Below are positions 1-7,690 of a stretch of 52,164 bases of DNA, piece after piece (within the stretch, counting starts at the first letter, position 1; every line of letters starts with the position of its first letter). Origin of the DNA: Microcoleus sp. FACHB-61 (GTDB lineage: Bacteria > Cyanobacteriota > Cyanobacteriia > Cyanobacteriales > Microcoleaceae). The stretch spans positions 1-52,164 of the forward strand of contig JACJNY010000072.1 in assembly GCA_014695295.1 (NCBI GenBank). Direction: 5' to 3'. A model generated the notes under the pieces. It was not told the origin of the DNA. It was given only the letters and a program-made list of their open reading frames with translations, and made no database searches. A program made the translations under genes and the position numbers.

Positions 1-112
1 TTGAATCGTATCCATAACAAGGATGGCATTATCAAGGAGCCGTGTGAGGTGAAAATCTCAAGCACGGTTCTGAAGGAGAGGTTAGGGGGGTAACTCCCTA
101 ATCGACTCTAAC
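1..112 (+). ncRNA. Group II intron 3' end (domains V and VI), 5' part outside window
   Basis: Positions 36-71 fold as a textbook group II domain V: a lower stem (GGAGCCGTG with CACGGTTCT), a two-base AG bulge at 61-62, an upper stem TGAGGT/ATCTCA and a GAAA tetraloop at 51-54. The AGC catalytic triad is at 38-40. Positions 80-104 fold as a domain VI-like stem (GGTTAGGG with CCCTAATC). The 3' splice site is probably near 110-112 but cannot be fixed without the 5' exon. The reverse-transcriptase/maturase ORF, if present, lies upstream of the window. Confidence 0.85.
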
Positions 113-158
113 TGAGGGTTCGGGAAATTCCTGATTCCTCCCTTGCCGCCAACACACA

Positions 159-198
159 GATGGCGAGTGAGCGCCTAAAGCGCTCCCTTGCCGCCATC
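159..198. repeat. Imperfect inverted repeat just after the group II intron
   Basis: GATGGCGAGTGAGCGC pairs imperfectly with GCGCTCCCTTGCCGCCATC around a CTAAA loop. No T-run follows on either strand. It may be a folded repeat or part of the interrupted target. No gene is seen between 113 and 329. Confidence 0.35.
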
Positions 199-329
199 AT
201 AACGGGGGTGGCTAACCCGGATTTGGTATCAATCGGCTTATTTGGGGCGAACGAAGCTAAAGGTTTGTCTCTCACATTCAATCGTCTCTAAGCCCCAATA
301 CAAAGTTTCTTGTTAAGGCTTCTATACGG

Positions 330-725
330 TCACTCAAAAGTCGGTTTAGTCCGAGCATAGGAGTATAGAAACAGGCCGAATAGAATTGCAAAGGTAAGAT
401 CAATGACACCTGGAATCAAATAAAGTGGGTGAACATTGCCTACCAAAGTCTGATAAGCTAGCACAACGAAGACGGAACATTGCGCGTAAATTCCAAGTTT
501 TACAATTTCGCGATTGCGGGAGATGTCCTGACTGACCCACCAATAGCCAATTCCGATAACAAATACCAACACAACAAACAGTTGTAAATACTCAGGATTG
601 GTGAGGGGTTTCTCACCAAGCAACTCGCGAATCCATCGGTCGGCAAACAGCAAAGCCAGAGATTCGATCCAATTGATCGCAGCCTTGAGTTGAAATATGT
701 ACTTCCACGTCATTGGATTGTTCAT
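330..725 (-). CDS. Small four-helix membrane protein, paralogue of the phaE-phaC operon gene
   Basis: A 131-residue protein with about four hydrophobic segments (roughly residues 15-30, 48-64, 78-95 and 100-122). Conserved features shared with the protein at 28372-28764 are MTWKY near the start, KPLTNPEYL, IGYWWV, HPLYL and LFGLFLYSY near the end; identity is about 60% by eye. I recognise no named family. It lies last in a run of minus-strand genes that begins with phaA, 105 nt after the hemerythrin-like gene. Its paralogue sits inside the PHA synthase operon, so a role linked to PHA metabolism or the membrane is an inference. Length and ends match the paralogue, so the gene looks intact. Confidence 0.8.
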   Translation of the reverse strand: MNNPMTWKYIFQLKAAINWIESLALLFADRWIRELLGEKPLTNPEYLQLFVVLVFVIGIGYWWVSQDISRNREIVKLGIYAQCSVFVVLAYQTLVGNVHPLYLIPGVIDLTFAILFGLFLYSYARTKPTFE

Positions 726-830
726 AATTACACAAAGTCCCAGAATGATTTTTGATGAAAACGTTTCACTTGAGGGTTATAAAAGCAAAAATTTAGCTAA
801 ATTTTGCTTAGCTATTCACTCCATTTTTGA

Positions 831-1880
831 TTAGTTTGCTGTTACGCTATTGGAATCAGCCATTTGCTTTTGTAGTTGGCTTTTAACGGTTTTGAACTCG
901 GTAGCCATTTGCTCTTGCTGCTCGTCGCTGAAGTTGTCTCTGATTAGGGTGAATATATCTTTTTCTTCTTGATTTATGTGATTTCGCGTCGCAGTTCTTA
1001 ACTGCTCCATTTTTGCTTTAAACTCAGATGAAGCTGGCTCTAAAGGCTTAATTTCATCTAACATCTCCATCACTTCATCGGTTTGCTCGTATATTTCCTG
1101 CGTGTGTTCGTAATAGGGACGAATTGCCGGGTAGAGAACTTGTTCTTCGGCTGTACCGTGAACTTTTAGATCTTTGTAGAGTTGTCCAAAATACTCTGCA
1201 ATTTTTTGAGGCTCGTCAGCACCTAAAATTTCCGCGAATAAGGTATCGGCTTTAGTATGATCCATGCGGAGAAGGTCGCGGATACTCATCTCATCATCGG
1301 TGCGCGTTATCACACTACCCGCCACGCCTGATAAGGCGGCGACAGCATCTTGAACCCGTCCCCACAATCCTTGGTATGGCTCTTGTCCTGTCAATTCGCG
1401 AACGCCTAGAATTTCCAGAATTCCTTTGAGTTGCTCTTGATGAGCGCGGTTTTCAAAGTTAGCTGCATTTAAAGGAGCGATCGCAGCTTCAATATCAGCA
1501 CCAACAACTTGAGCAGCTTTGTGAATTAGCAGCCCAGTCATCGTCTGTTTGTGCTTGAGCAATTCATGCTCAAATACTTTTTCAAACAAAGTTAGCTCAG
1601 AGCCTTCCATTAGTTTCTCAACTTCCTCTACGAGCTTCTGGGTCGTTTCCTTAAGCTCGCTCTGGACACCGTACTGAACGATCGCAGTATCGAGAACGCC
1701 CAGGTTTTTGCGATCGTCTTCGAGCATATCCTGTAGGCGCTTGCGAATCTCATCATCAGTACAATCCTGAATGAATTTCTCCTCGTTGCTAATCAGCAGA
1801 TTTTGTAGCGCTTTCATATCTGCCAGTTTTGTGGCGATCGCAAGGCGCTTGGTGTCATCAACAGTGGATACCATTTTCAT
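831..1880 (-). CDS. Hemerythrin HHE domain protein with N-terminal helical ferritin-like region
   Basis: A 349-residue soluble, almost entirely helical protein. The C-terminal part (about residues 200-330) is a hemerythrin-like HHE domain: His in RMDHTK, His plus Glu in KVHGTAEEQVLYP, and His plus Glu in NHINQEEKDIF. These normally ligate a di-iron centre that binds oxygen, NO or iron. The N-terminal 190 residues carry further His/Glu-rich helices (HELLKHKQ, RAHQEQLKG) and resemble DUF892-type ferritin-like domains; that assignment is tentative. A paralogue of the same length and architecture lies at 7691-8728 on the opposite strand. Substrate unknown. The ATG at 1880 is preceded by a purine-rich GGAG-like stretch on the minus strand. 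Confidence 0.82.
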   Translation of the reverse strand: MKMVSTVDDTKRLAIATKLADMKALQNLLISNEEKFIQDCTDDEIRKRLQDMLEDDRKNLGVLDTAIVQYGVQSELKETTQKLVEEVEKLMEGSELTLFEKVFEHELLKHKQTMTGLLIHKAAQVVGADIEAAIAPLNAANFENRAHQEQLKGILEILGVRELTGQEPYQGLWGRVQDAVAALSGVAGSVITRTDDEMSIRDLLRMDHTKADTLFAEILGADEPQKIAEYFGQLYKDLKVHGTAEEQVLYPAIRPYYEHTQEIYEQTDEVMEMLDEIKPLEPASSEFKAKMEQLRTATRNHINQEEKDIFTLIRDNFSDEQQEQMATEFKTVKSQLQKQMADSNSVTAN

Positions 1881-2164
1881 TACTCCTTTACTGCTTTACT
1901 GGATATTGGAGACAGACTTTGCCGTAGATTTGAGAGAATTTCCAACATCAGCTCATCTCTCTCGCAGTGGATGTTGCTGCTTTTGGAAAACACGAGCGCA
2001 GTTGCGTCCGGCCATCCCGGAAATTGTTCCCTCTGGATGAGTTCTCGCTCGGTTCAGAAATAGGCCATCAATTAAGGTTGTATATTAGGCTACTTCCGAC
2101 AAGGGGCGGAAGAATACCATCCGAAGGTGATATCTTGAGTTCCCGCTCAAACATTGCGGGCTTA

Positions 2165-3031
2165 CTAAAACCCAACTCCAGCGAGAAACTTACTCAACTC
2201 CTCGGTAAAAAGTTCGGGACGCTCGACATGGGGTATGTGTCCGCAGTCGGGTATCAACGCGAGTTGTCCTTGCTTTAGGCGGCTGACGGCATCTTGACCT
2301 TGGTCTTTTGGCAAAACCAGGTCATCAGTACCCCAAACGACAAGAGTGGGCATCTGCAACTGCGGTAGAGAGTCGAGCAATACCTGGTGCTGTCCAAATA
2401 CATTAAGCTGGGCACGCAGCGAGGACACGGTGGCTTTAAGAAAACCAGGCATTTGCGCCATTCGCTCCTGTTCCTCCAACCACGCATCAGGAACCTGCGA
2501 GGGGTGGGCAAAAAGCAGCAATGTCCGTAACCAAGACCGCTGCTTCGCGCCAAGAGGCGTTTGGCACCAGGCGATCGCAGTCTCCCCGTACAAAGGCAAA
2601 GTCAACTGGGACAAAGCCGGAGTGACCGCGTAACCTAGCCCGGAACTGTCCACCAGTACCAAAGCCGCCACTTGTTCCGGATGGGACAGCGCAAAGCGCA
2701 GGGAAACCTGCCCACCTAGCGAGTTGCCAACTAGCACCGCCCGCTCAATTCCAAGCGCGTCCAGAAAATCGCCCAGGAACTGTTTGAAAAACTCTAGTGA
2801 ATACTCGCGGTTGGGTTTAGCACTCTCGCCAAAACCTGGAAAATCTGGCGCGTAGACCTGATACTTAGCTCCGAGTTTGGGAAGCACCCAAGACCAATCA
2901 AGAGCGCTGGCACTATCTCCATGTAACAGCACTAACGGTAAGCCATCATTACCTGTCGTAAAATAGCGGGTGGTTAAACCGCTGACATTGATTCGCCGCT
3001 CTTCAATCGCTGTTTTCATGCTTGGCTCCAC
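2165..3031 (-). CDS. Alpha/beta hydrolase
   Basis: A 288-residue alpha/beta-hydrolase fold protein: oxyanion region LLHGDSASALDWSW (35-48), nucleophile elbow GNSLGG with Ser104, acid in VWGTDDLVLP (about 235) and catalytic His in DCGHIPHVERPE (about 263). The triad is complete, and there is no signal peptide, so it should be cytosolic. It follows phaB by 55 nt on the same strand, suggesting a phaA-phaB-hydrolase transcription unit. A role in thioester or PHA-monomer hydrolysis is only inferred. Met5 is an equally good start. Other substrates (esters, epoxides, dienoates) cannot be excluded. Confidence 0.85.
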   Translation of the reverse strand: MEPSMKTAIEERRINVSGLTTRYFTTGNDGLPLVLLHGDSASALDWSWVLPKLGAKYQVYAPDFPGFGESAKPNREYSLEFFKQFLGDFLDALGIERAVLVGNSLGGQVSLRFALSHPEQVAALVLVDSSGLGYAVTPALSQLTLPLYGETAIAWCQTPLGAKQRSWLRTLLLFAHPSQVPDAWLEEQERMAQMPGFLKATVSSLRAQLNVFGQHQVLLDSLPQLQMPTLVVWGTDDLVLPKDQGQDAVSRLKQGQLALIPDCGHIPHVERPELFTEELSKFLAGVGF

Positions 3032-3086
3032 TTTTATCTAATTTTATTACTGTGAATTTTCAACCCAGTGCCGATCGCCATTGCCG

Positions 3087-3809
3087 TCAAGTGTGATGAG
3101 CACCGTTGACTCGGAGAACCTCGCCCGTGACATAGCTGCTGGCGATCGGCGAGAGCAGGAACGCAATGGCCCAAGCAACCTCTTCAGGCTTGCCGAAGCG
3201 ACGCAGCGGAATCTCAGACACAATACGCTCTTTCACTTTGTCTGGAACCGACTTAACCATATCAGTCTCAATAAATCCCGGTGACACAGCGTTGACCCGT
3301 ACCCCGTACCGAGCTGCCTCTCTAGCTAGGGACTTGGTTAAACCAATTACAGCCGCCTTGGATGCAGCGTAGTTAGTTTGACCGAGGTTTCCCCGCTCAC
3401 CCGAAATCGAGCTGATGCAGACAACAGAGCCTTCTTCCCGCTCGTACATCTTCGGGATAACGGGCATCAGTGTGTTGTAGACTCCCTTTAAGTTTGTGTC
3501 GATTACCGCGTCCCAGTCTTCTATCGCTAGTTTGGGAAAGAAGTTGTCTCTGGTAATCCCAGCATTCGCCACAATCCCGTAAATCGGCCCTAGTTTCTGT
3601 TCAACTTTTTCTGCGACTGCTTCCATCGCTGCCTTGTCAGTCACATCGGCTTGGATTGCCAAAGCCCCATGCTGATCCTCACTACTGCTGCGGTAGGTGT
3701 AAGCTACCTGGGTTCCCAACTCCTGCAACAGACTGACGATCGCCGCTCCTATGCCTCGATTACCGCCCGTTACTAAAACGACTTTATCTTCCAGTCCCAA
3801 AGATGTCAT
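3087..3809 (-). CDS. phaB: Acetoacetyl-CoA reductase (SDR)
   Basis: NADPH-dependent reduction of acetoacetyl-CoA to (R)-3-hydroxybutyryl-CoA, the second step of PHB synthesis. The reading frame stays open further upstream, but that extension translates a low-complexity purine repeat. The start chosen (3809, MTSLGLEDKV) gives 240 residues, the normal PhaB length. Visible motifs are the cofactor loop TGGNRGIG (14-21), NAG at 82-84, catalytic Ser in CISSISG (131-137) and Tyr147-x3-Lys151 in NYAASK. GQTNYAASK and the ending SSYVTGEVLRVNGAHHT are typical of PhaB/FabG. FabG is the alternative, but the gene lies directly downstream of phaA (103 nt), which favours PhaB. Confidence 0.9.
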   Translation of the reverse strand: MTSLGLEDKVVLVTGGNRGIGAAIVSLLQELGTQVAYTYRSSSEDQHGALAIQADVTDKAAMEAVAEKVEQKLGPIYGIVANAGITRDNFFPKLAIEDWDAVIDTNLKGVYNTLMPVIPKMYEREEGSVVCISSISGERGNLGQTNYAASKAAVIGLTKSLAREAARYGVRVNAVSPGFIETDMVKSVPDKVKERIVSEIPLRRFGKPEEVAWAIAFLLSPIASSYVTGEVLRVNGAHHT

Positions 3810-3837
3810 AAGCCACTCTTCCACTGTATGGAGGAAA

Positions 3838-3912
3838 AAGAAAAAGGTGAAAGGAGAAAGGCAAAAGGAACAAGAAAAGAATTTTTCCCTATTCCTTTCG
3901 CCTTTTTCCTTG
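3838..3912. repeat. Purine-rich low-complexity inverted repeat between phaA and phaB
   Basis: The phaA-phaB spacer is almost wholly AAGG-type purine runs followed by the complementary pyrimidine run: AAAGGCAAAAGGAA faces TTCCTTTCGCCTTT and can form a long imperfect hairpin. It resembles decayed heptamer-type tandem repeats. It may modulate phaB expression within the operon, but this is inference. Confidence 0.6.
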
Positions 3913-5103
3913 TCAAAGCCGCTCAATTGCGATCGCAGTACCGCCGCCAGTTCCATGACACACGGATGCCAGCCCTAGCTGCCCATTTCGCTCCTGCAAG
4001 GCGTTGAGCAGCGTGACGATGATTCGCGCCCCAGAAGCCCCGATGGGATGCCCCAAAGCGATCGCTCCCCCATAGACGTTGAGCTTCTCGTAAGGAACGC
4101 CCAGCGTCCGGTTGAACAGCACGCTGCTTAAAGCGAACGCCTCATTGTTCTCGAACACATCGAAATCGTAGATTCTCATCTTGAGCTTGTCTAAAAGCTT
4201 GTTGACTGCCAGGATGGGAACTTCGGGGAATCGCCAAGCTTCCCCACCTATCGACGCTCCTCCAATTACCCGTGCTATTGGCTTAAGCCCGTAGTGTTCC
4301 ACCGCCGTTTTGCTTGCTAAGACTAGCGCTGCTGCTCCATCCGATATCTGACTGCTGTTGCCGGCAGTGAATACTCCATTTTCCCCGAAAGCAGGCTTGA
4401 GTTTGGCAAGGCTCTCTAACGTGGTTTCGGGGCGGATTCCCTCATCTTTATCCACGATTTGCAGACCTTTCTTCCCTTTGATCTCGATCGGTACGATCTC
4501 CTTCTTGAAGAAACCTTGCTCGGTTGCAATGGCTGCCCTAGCTTGTGAATAGAAGGCAACTTCGTCCAACTCAGGGCGCGTGATCTGGTAAGCTGCTGCC
4601 AGCCGTTCAGCTTGCTCTCCCATTGTTTCGGAGGTGGTGGCGTCGGTGAGTCCGTCGTGGAGCAAAATATCGGTGAGTTGCTCTGGCGAACCTAGCAGCA
4701 ATTTGTACCCCCATCTGGCTCGGTGCGATAAGAAAAATCCAGTCTGAGACATAGCTTCCATGCCGCCAGCCAGTACGATTTCCGCTTCTTGAGCGCGGAT
4801 AGCTGTGACGGCGTTCATCACGCTCATCATTCCCGACGAACACACCATGTCTACGGCATACCCGTTCACTGTATCCGGTATTCCGGCTTTGAAAGCTGCC
4901 TGACGGGGCAGTAACTGTCCGTGACCTGCCCTAAGTACGTTGCCAAAAATGTACAGGTCTAAAGCGTCACCCGATACTCCGGCTTGCTCCAAGGCGGCTC
5001 GCATGGCGTGTGCCCCTAAATCCACTGGGGAAAAGTCCGTAAAGACACCTCCAAACCGACCGAGTGGCGTGCGTAATGCTGAGACAATATAGGCTTCTTG
5101 CAT
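3913..5103 (-). CDS. phaA: Acetyl-CoA C-acetyltransferase (beta-ketothiolase)
   Basis: Condenses two acetyl-CoA to acetoacetyl-CoA, the first step of PHB synthesis. The 396-residue length is normal for the thiolase family. Catalytic residues are in place: acyl-accepting Cys88 in VCSSGMMS, His352 in GHPIGASG and Cys382 in CHGTGGG; the ENNEAFA signature is also present. The start MQEAYIVSALRTPLGRFGG aligns with the family N-terminus. It is first in the minus-strand run phaA-phaB-hydrolase and divergent from the phasin-like gene. A degradative thiolase is the alternative, but the adjacent phaB and the PHA synthase operon about 22 kb away favour PhaA. Confidence 0.92.
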   Translation of the reverse strand: MQEAYIVSALRTPLGRFGGVFTDFSPVDLGAHAMRAALEQAGVSGDALDLYIFGNVLRAGHGQLLPRQAAFKAGIPDTVNGYAVDMVCSSGMMSVMNAVTAIRAQEAEIVLAGGMEAMSQTGFFLSHRARWGYKLLLGSPEQLTDILLHDGLTDATTSETMGEQAERLAAAYQITRPELDEVAFYSQARAAIATEQGFFKKEIVPIEIKGKKGLQIVDKDEGIRPETTLESLAKLKPAFGENGVFTAGNSSQISDGAAALVLASKTAVEHYGLKPIARVIGGASIGGEAWRFPEVPILAVNKLLDKLKMRIYDFDVFENNEAFALSSVLFNRTLGVPYEKLNVYGGAIALGHPIGASGARIIVTLLNALQERNGQLGLASVCHGTGGGTAIAIERL

Positions 5104-5244
5104 ACATCCTCACTATCTTTTAATTCTCGCGTTGTTAAGCGCTACCAAGTCCAAGCGGGATGCTTGTGGAAGCGGATTCTGTCAGTAGTATCAGGAAGTT
5201 TTCGTCATTGCTCAAAGCTCAATCAAAAGTCAAAGACTTTGGAG

Positions 5245-5365
5245 TTTGGGCTTTTAGATTTTGGATTGTTCCTCTCACTCAAGCTCCAGAGATGAATCCG
5301 GGAACTTGCTGATTTTGGATTACAGATTTTGGATTACAAATTTCAGGATTTTGGGATTTTGCATT
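5245..5365. repeat. Degenerate GATTTTGGATT tandem repeats
   Basis: Copies of TTTTGGATT/TTTTAGATT recur at short, irregular spacing (for example around 5254, 5308, 5325 and 5347). This looks like one of the short tandem repeat families common in filamentous cyanobacterial spacers. Confidence 0.6.
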
Positions 5366-5620
5366 ATCCATACGCCTGAATCCGGAAGCATCTTCTCCTA
5401 CCAATCGAAAATTGAAAAGTGAAAATTTCCACAGTCATTAGTAGTTAGGCTTTCATCTAACTAACTCAACCTTATGGCGCAGGCTGCATAGGCGTTGAAA
5501 TGTATTTTTTGACAAGCTGTAAAGCCTATGAGGTATTGATTACAGCTTGCTATTCATACAAATCTTATTTACAGATGCACTTAAAAAACCTAGTTATTAT
5601 CCATTGCACACTATACAGGC

Positions 5621-5626
5621 TATAAT
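5621..5626 (+). promoter_or_regulatory. Probable -10 element of the phasin-like gene
   Basis: A perfect TATAAT lies 67 nt before the phasin-like start codon. No good -35 hexamer stands at 16-18 nt upstream, so the promoter may be activator-dependent; this is inference. Confidence 0.45.
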
Positions 5627-5692
5627 TGATTATCAACTTGATTGTTGGCAGACAAGACAATCAGTATTTAATACCCCAATCAAAGGAGAAAC

Positions 5693-5959
5693 ATGATGGA
5701 TTGGAATAGTAACACCGAACAATACCTAAGACAGTTAAGCGAATTGCAGAGAGGCATTTTCACTAACTGGGCATCCATGATGCCGAATATGCCAAGTTCC
5801 AATATGCCCAACGTCCGCGATACTGTCGCTAACACCCTGAAATTTCAGGAACAGGTGGTGACGAATTCTCTGGAATTGCAGGCTATGGTGGCTCGTCTGT
5901 CAATCGAAACCCAGAAGCAATTTTGGGAAAGCTATTTCAAAATGCTTGGCAGGTCGTAA
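5693..5959 (+). CDS. phaP: Phasin-like PHA granule protein
   Basis: An 88-residue protein, helical and amphipathic, with a Met/Pro/Asn-rich linker (residues 25-42) and the phasin-like C-terminal pattern LEQ/LELQAMVARLSIETQKQFWESYFKMLG. Phasins coat PHA granules and control their number and size; cyanobacterial phasins of this small size are known. A strong AAAGGAG sits 8-10 nt before tandem ATGs at 5693 and 5696, either of which could start. It is divergent from phaA-phaB, which supports the role. The name rests on size, helical pattern and context rather than on a fixed active-site motif. Confidence 0.72.
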   Translation: MMDWNSNTEQYLRQLSELQRGIFTNWASMMPNMPSSNMPNVRDTVANTLKFQEQVVTNSLELQAMVARLSIETQKQFWESYFKMLGRS

Positions 5960-6086
5960 ATTACAAAAGCCGACTGAGGATTAGAGTCGCATGACTTTAC
6001 CTAGAGAGTGATTTCTGATCTTTTACCGGGTGTTGGGAAAGTAATTAGGAAACCATCGACTTTACAAACCTGCTAGAAGGACTAAC

Positions 6087-6122
6087 AAAGCTCCCTAAGA
6101 TAACCTCTTGGGGAGCTTTTTA
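6087..6122 (+). terminator. Rho-independent terminator after the phasin-like gene
   Basis: AAAGCTCCC (6087-6095) pairs with GGGGAGCTTT (6110-6119) around a 14-nt loop and is followed directly by a T-run. It lies 128 nt past the phasin-like stop codon. Confidence 0.8.
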
Positions 6123-6511
6123 AAGATGAAACCGTTTTCACTAAGAAAAATTTCTTATTCGTTTTCCCCATAAAAAGGTTTAATTCACTAAAAAGCCCTC
6201 TATTAAACTTTAATGCTATTACTTTGTCTAAGGGTCTACCTAAAGAAAGGACTTATTAATATTAACCGAGTTCAAGCTTTTGTATACAAGAGCTTGAAAT
6301 ACAGCGCTTTATTTAAAGTACCTCTTAGGTAAGTGGTACGCATCAAACTGAATCCATAAAATGATGAGAAATCTATACACTCTCAGCGCAGGACGATCGC
6401 GTCGTTGAATTGGGTTCCTAGTGCGTATCCTATTCATTTTCATTGAACCGCTTCGTGTATGGCTGATGTGACCGTTAACGCATACGTTATTATTATTGAG
6501 GATTGCGCTCT
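6123..6511. other. Intergenic stretch upstream of the VKOR-like gene
   Basis: No convincing reading frame. It presumably carries the promoter of the CxxC membrane protein. I see no clear -35/-10 pair, repeat or riboswitch. Confidence 0.5.
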
Positions 6512-7051
6512 ATGGACCCAAAACAACTGAGTGAGGAGCTGCGTAAAGGACAGAACCCTCACATGACCCGTCGGCGATGGATTATCGGCTTATCTATGCT
6601 TGGGGGTTCGATGGGACAAGCCGTCACACTCTACCAGACTGGGATCGTTAATCACCTACCCGATCCGCCGGGACAAAAGCTTTTCGATGCAGACCGCGTT
6701 GACGCTTCTAATTACGCTTACAACAAATTCAACTCACCCGACGGGCCAATAATGGTGGCTAATTATGCCCTCACTGCTTGGGTAGCTGCTGCTGGTGGTC
6801 TAGACCGCGCTAGGCGCAACCCTCTGTTACCAATTGCAATGGGTATCAAGCTCGTGTTGGACGGGCTGACCAATGTCGAGTTAGCTCGTGAGGAGTGGAG
6901 CGAGAACAAGGCGTTTTGTGAATACTGCCAAGTTGCGACGGTTTGCTCGATCGCGTCCATCGTACTCGCAGTGCCAGAGGTTATGACCGCTGTTCGCACC
7001 CTGACCGGACGCGGCGATTCGGACGCCGAAGCACAGGGCAACACGCGGTAA
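6512..7051 (+). CDS. Vitamin K epoxide reductase-like membrane protein with CEYC motif
   Basis: A 179-residue protein with about four hydrophobic segments (about 22-42, 80-97, 104-122 and 138-158). The key motif is Cys136-Glu-Tyr-Cys139 (AFCEYCQVAT) at the start of the last helix, where VKOR-type quinone-coupled disulfide enzymes carry their CxxC. The first VKOR cysteine pair is missing, so a complete VKOR reaction is doubtful; it may be a reduced or divergent family member. The frame opens at a TTG at 6503, but ATG 6512 is preferred because a GAGGA box (6499-6503) precedes it at normal spacing. It is monocistronic. Confidence 0.7.
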   Translation: MDPKQLSEELRKGQNPHMTRRRWIIGLSMLGGSMGQAVTLYQTGIVNHLPDPPGQKLFDADRVDASNYAYNKFNSPDGPIMVANYALTAWVAAAGGLDRARRNPLLPIAMGIKLVLDGLTNVELAREEWSENKAFCEYCQVATVCSIASIVLAVPEVMTAVRTLTGRGDSDAEAQGNTR

Positions 7052-7216
7052 TCGATACAGCGGGGAAAAGTACGGATTTTCTACAGCGGTGTTGGGTGTA
7101 CAACAAATGTTAAGCCCGATTGAGAATTATTGCACAAAATATGTGCATAATTCTCGCTCAAGATTCCCTCTAGAATTAGTCGTAGAGCGAGTCATGTCTG
7201 AGGATAGATCACCTAC

Positions 7217-7244
7217 TTGAAACTGAATGATAGCCTTGTATAGT
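7217..7244 (+). promoter_or_regulatory. Sigma70-type promoter of the small disordered protein gene
   Basis: TTGAAA (7217-7222), a 16-nt spacer and TATAGT (7239-7244), placed 24 nt before the ATG at 7268. This is one of the clearest promoters in the window. Confidence 0.6.
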
Positions 7245-7267
7245 AAGGTGAAAAAGAGGTGCCAATC

Positions 7268-7507
7268 ATGACATCAAATAATCCTCAAGACAATCGCCAA
7301 GATGATGCCAAATATGAGCCTCAAGATAATCCTGGCACCCAAACAAGTATACCAACGACAGAAGAGGGTAACACTCCACTTGATGAGAGATATCGCATGA
7401 CCGGTCAAGAATCCGGCAGTGACCTCCGTCCCGGTAGTGAGCCTGAAGCTCCTGGAGGTGCTGGCAACGTGGTTGGCAGTCCAAATCAAGGAACTGACTC
7501 TCGTTAA
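7268..7507 (+). CDS. Small hydrophilic, probably disordered protein
   Basis: A 79-residue protein from ATG 7268 (a GTG nine bases upstream is in frame but overlaps the AGAGG ribosome-binding site). It is rich in Gln, Asn, Asp, Gly, Pro and Glu and has no hydrophobic core, cysteine or tryptophan, so an intrinsically disordered stress-type protein is likely. No family is recognised. It has its own promoter and is followed 183 nt later by a hemerythrin-like gene. Its composition resembles that of the interrupted gene at 14856-15251, but no alignable motif is shared. Confidence 0.6.
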   Translation: MTSNNPQDNRQDDAKYEPQDNPGTQTSIPTTEEGNTPLDERYRMTGQESGSDLRPGSEPEAPGGAGNVVGSPNQGTDSR

Positions 7508-7562
7508 AAAGATTGTTGACAATGGGCCCAATTTTTGCTCGGGATGAACCGTTGGTCAATCA

Positions 7563-7597
7563 ACAAATAAGGTTTGTTTAAATACAGCCTTATTTGT
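7563..7597. repeat. Ten-base perfect inverted repeat
   Basis: ACAAATAAGG (7563-7572) and CCTTATTTGT (7588-7597) form a hairpin just after the small disordered gene. It is not followed by a T-run, so a terminator role is uncertain. Confidence 0.4.
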
Positions 7598-7690
7598 AAA
7601 TAATGTCGGTCAAAATAGCCTGGAAAAGCGAGTAGCTACAGGTATCAAACAGCTATCAATCAGATTATTCACCATCGAGGAAGATAAAAC

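Larger units (their letters stand above)
5104..5692. other. Divergent intergenic region between phaA and the phasin-like gene
   Basis: No coding sequence is convincing here. It must hold the phaA promoter on minus and the phasin promoter on plus. It contains TTTTGGATT-type tandem repeats (5245-5365) and a good -10 hexamer (5621-5626). The rest is AT-rich with no further structure recognised. Confidence 0.6.

Noticed and set aside
3810..3956. N-terminal extension of the phaB reading frame
   Set aside because: The extra 49 codons translate a purine repeat and overlap phaA; the normal PhaB start is at 3809.
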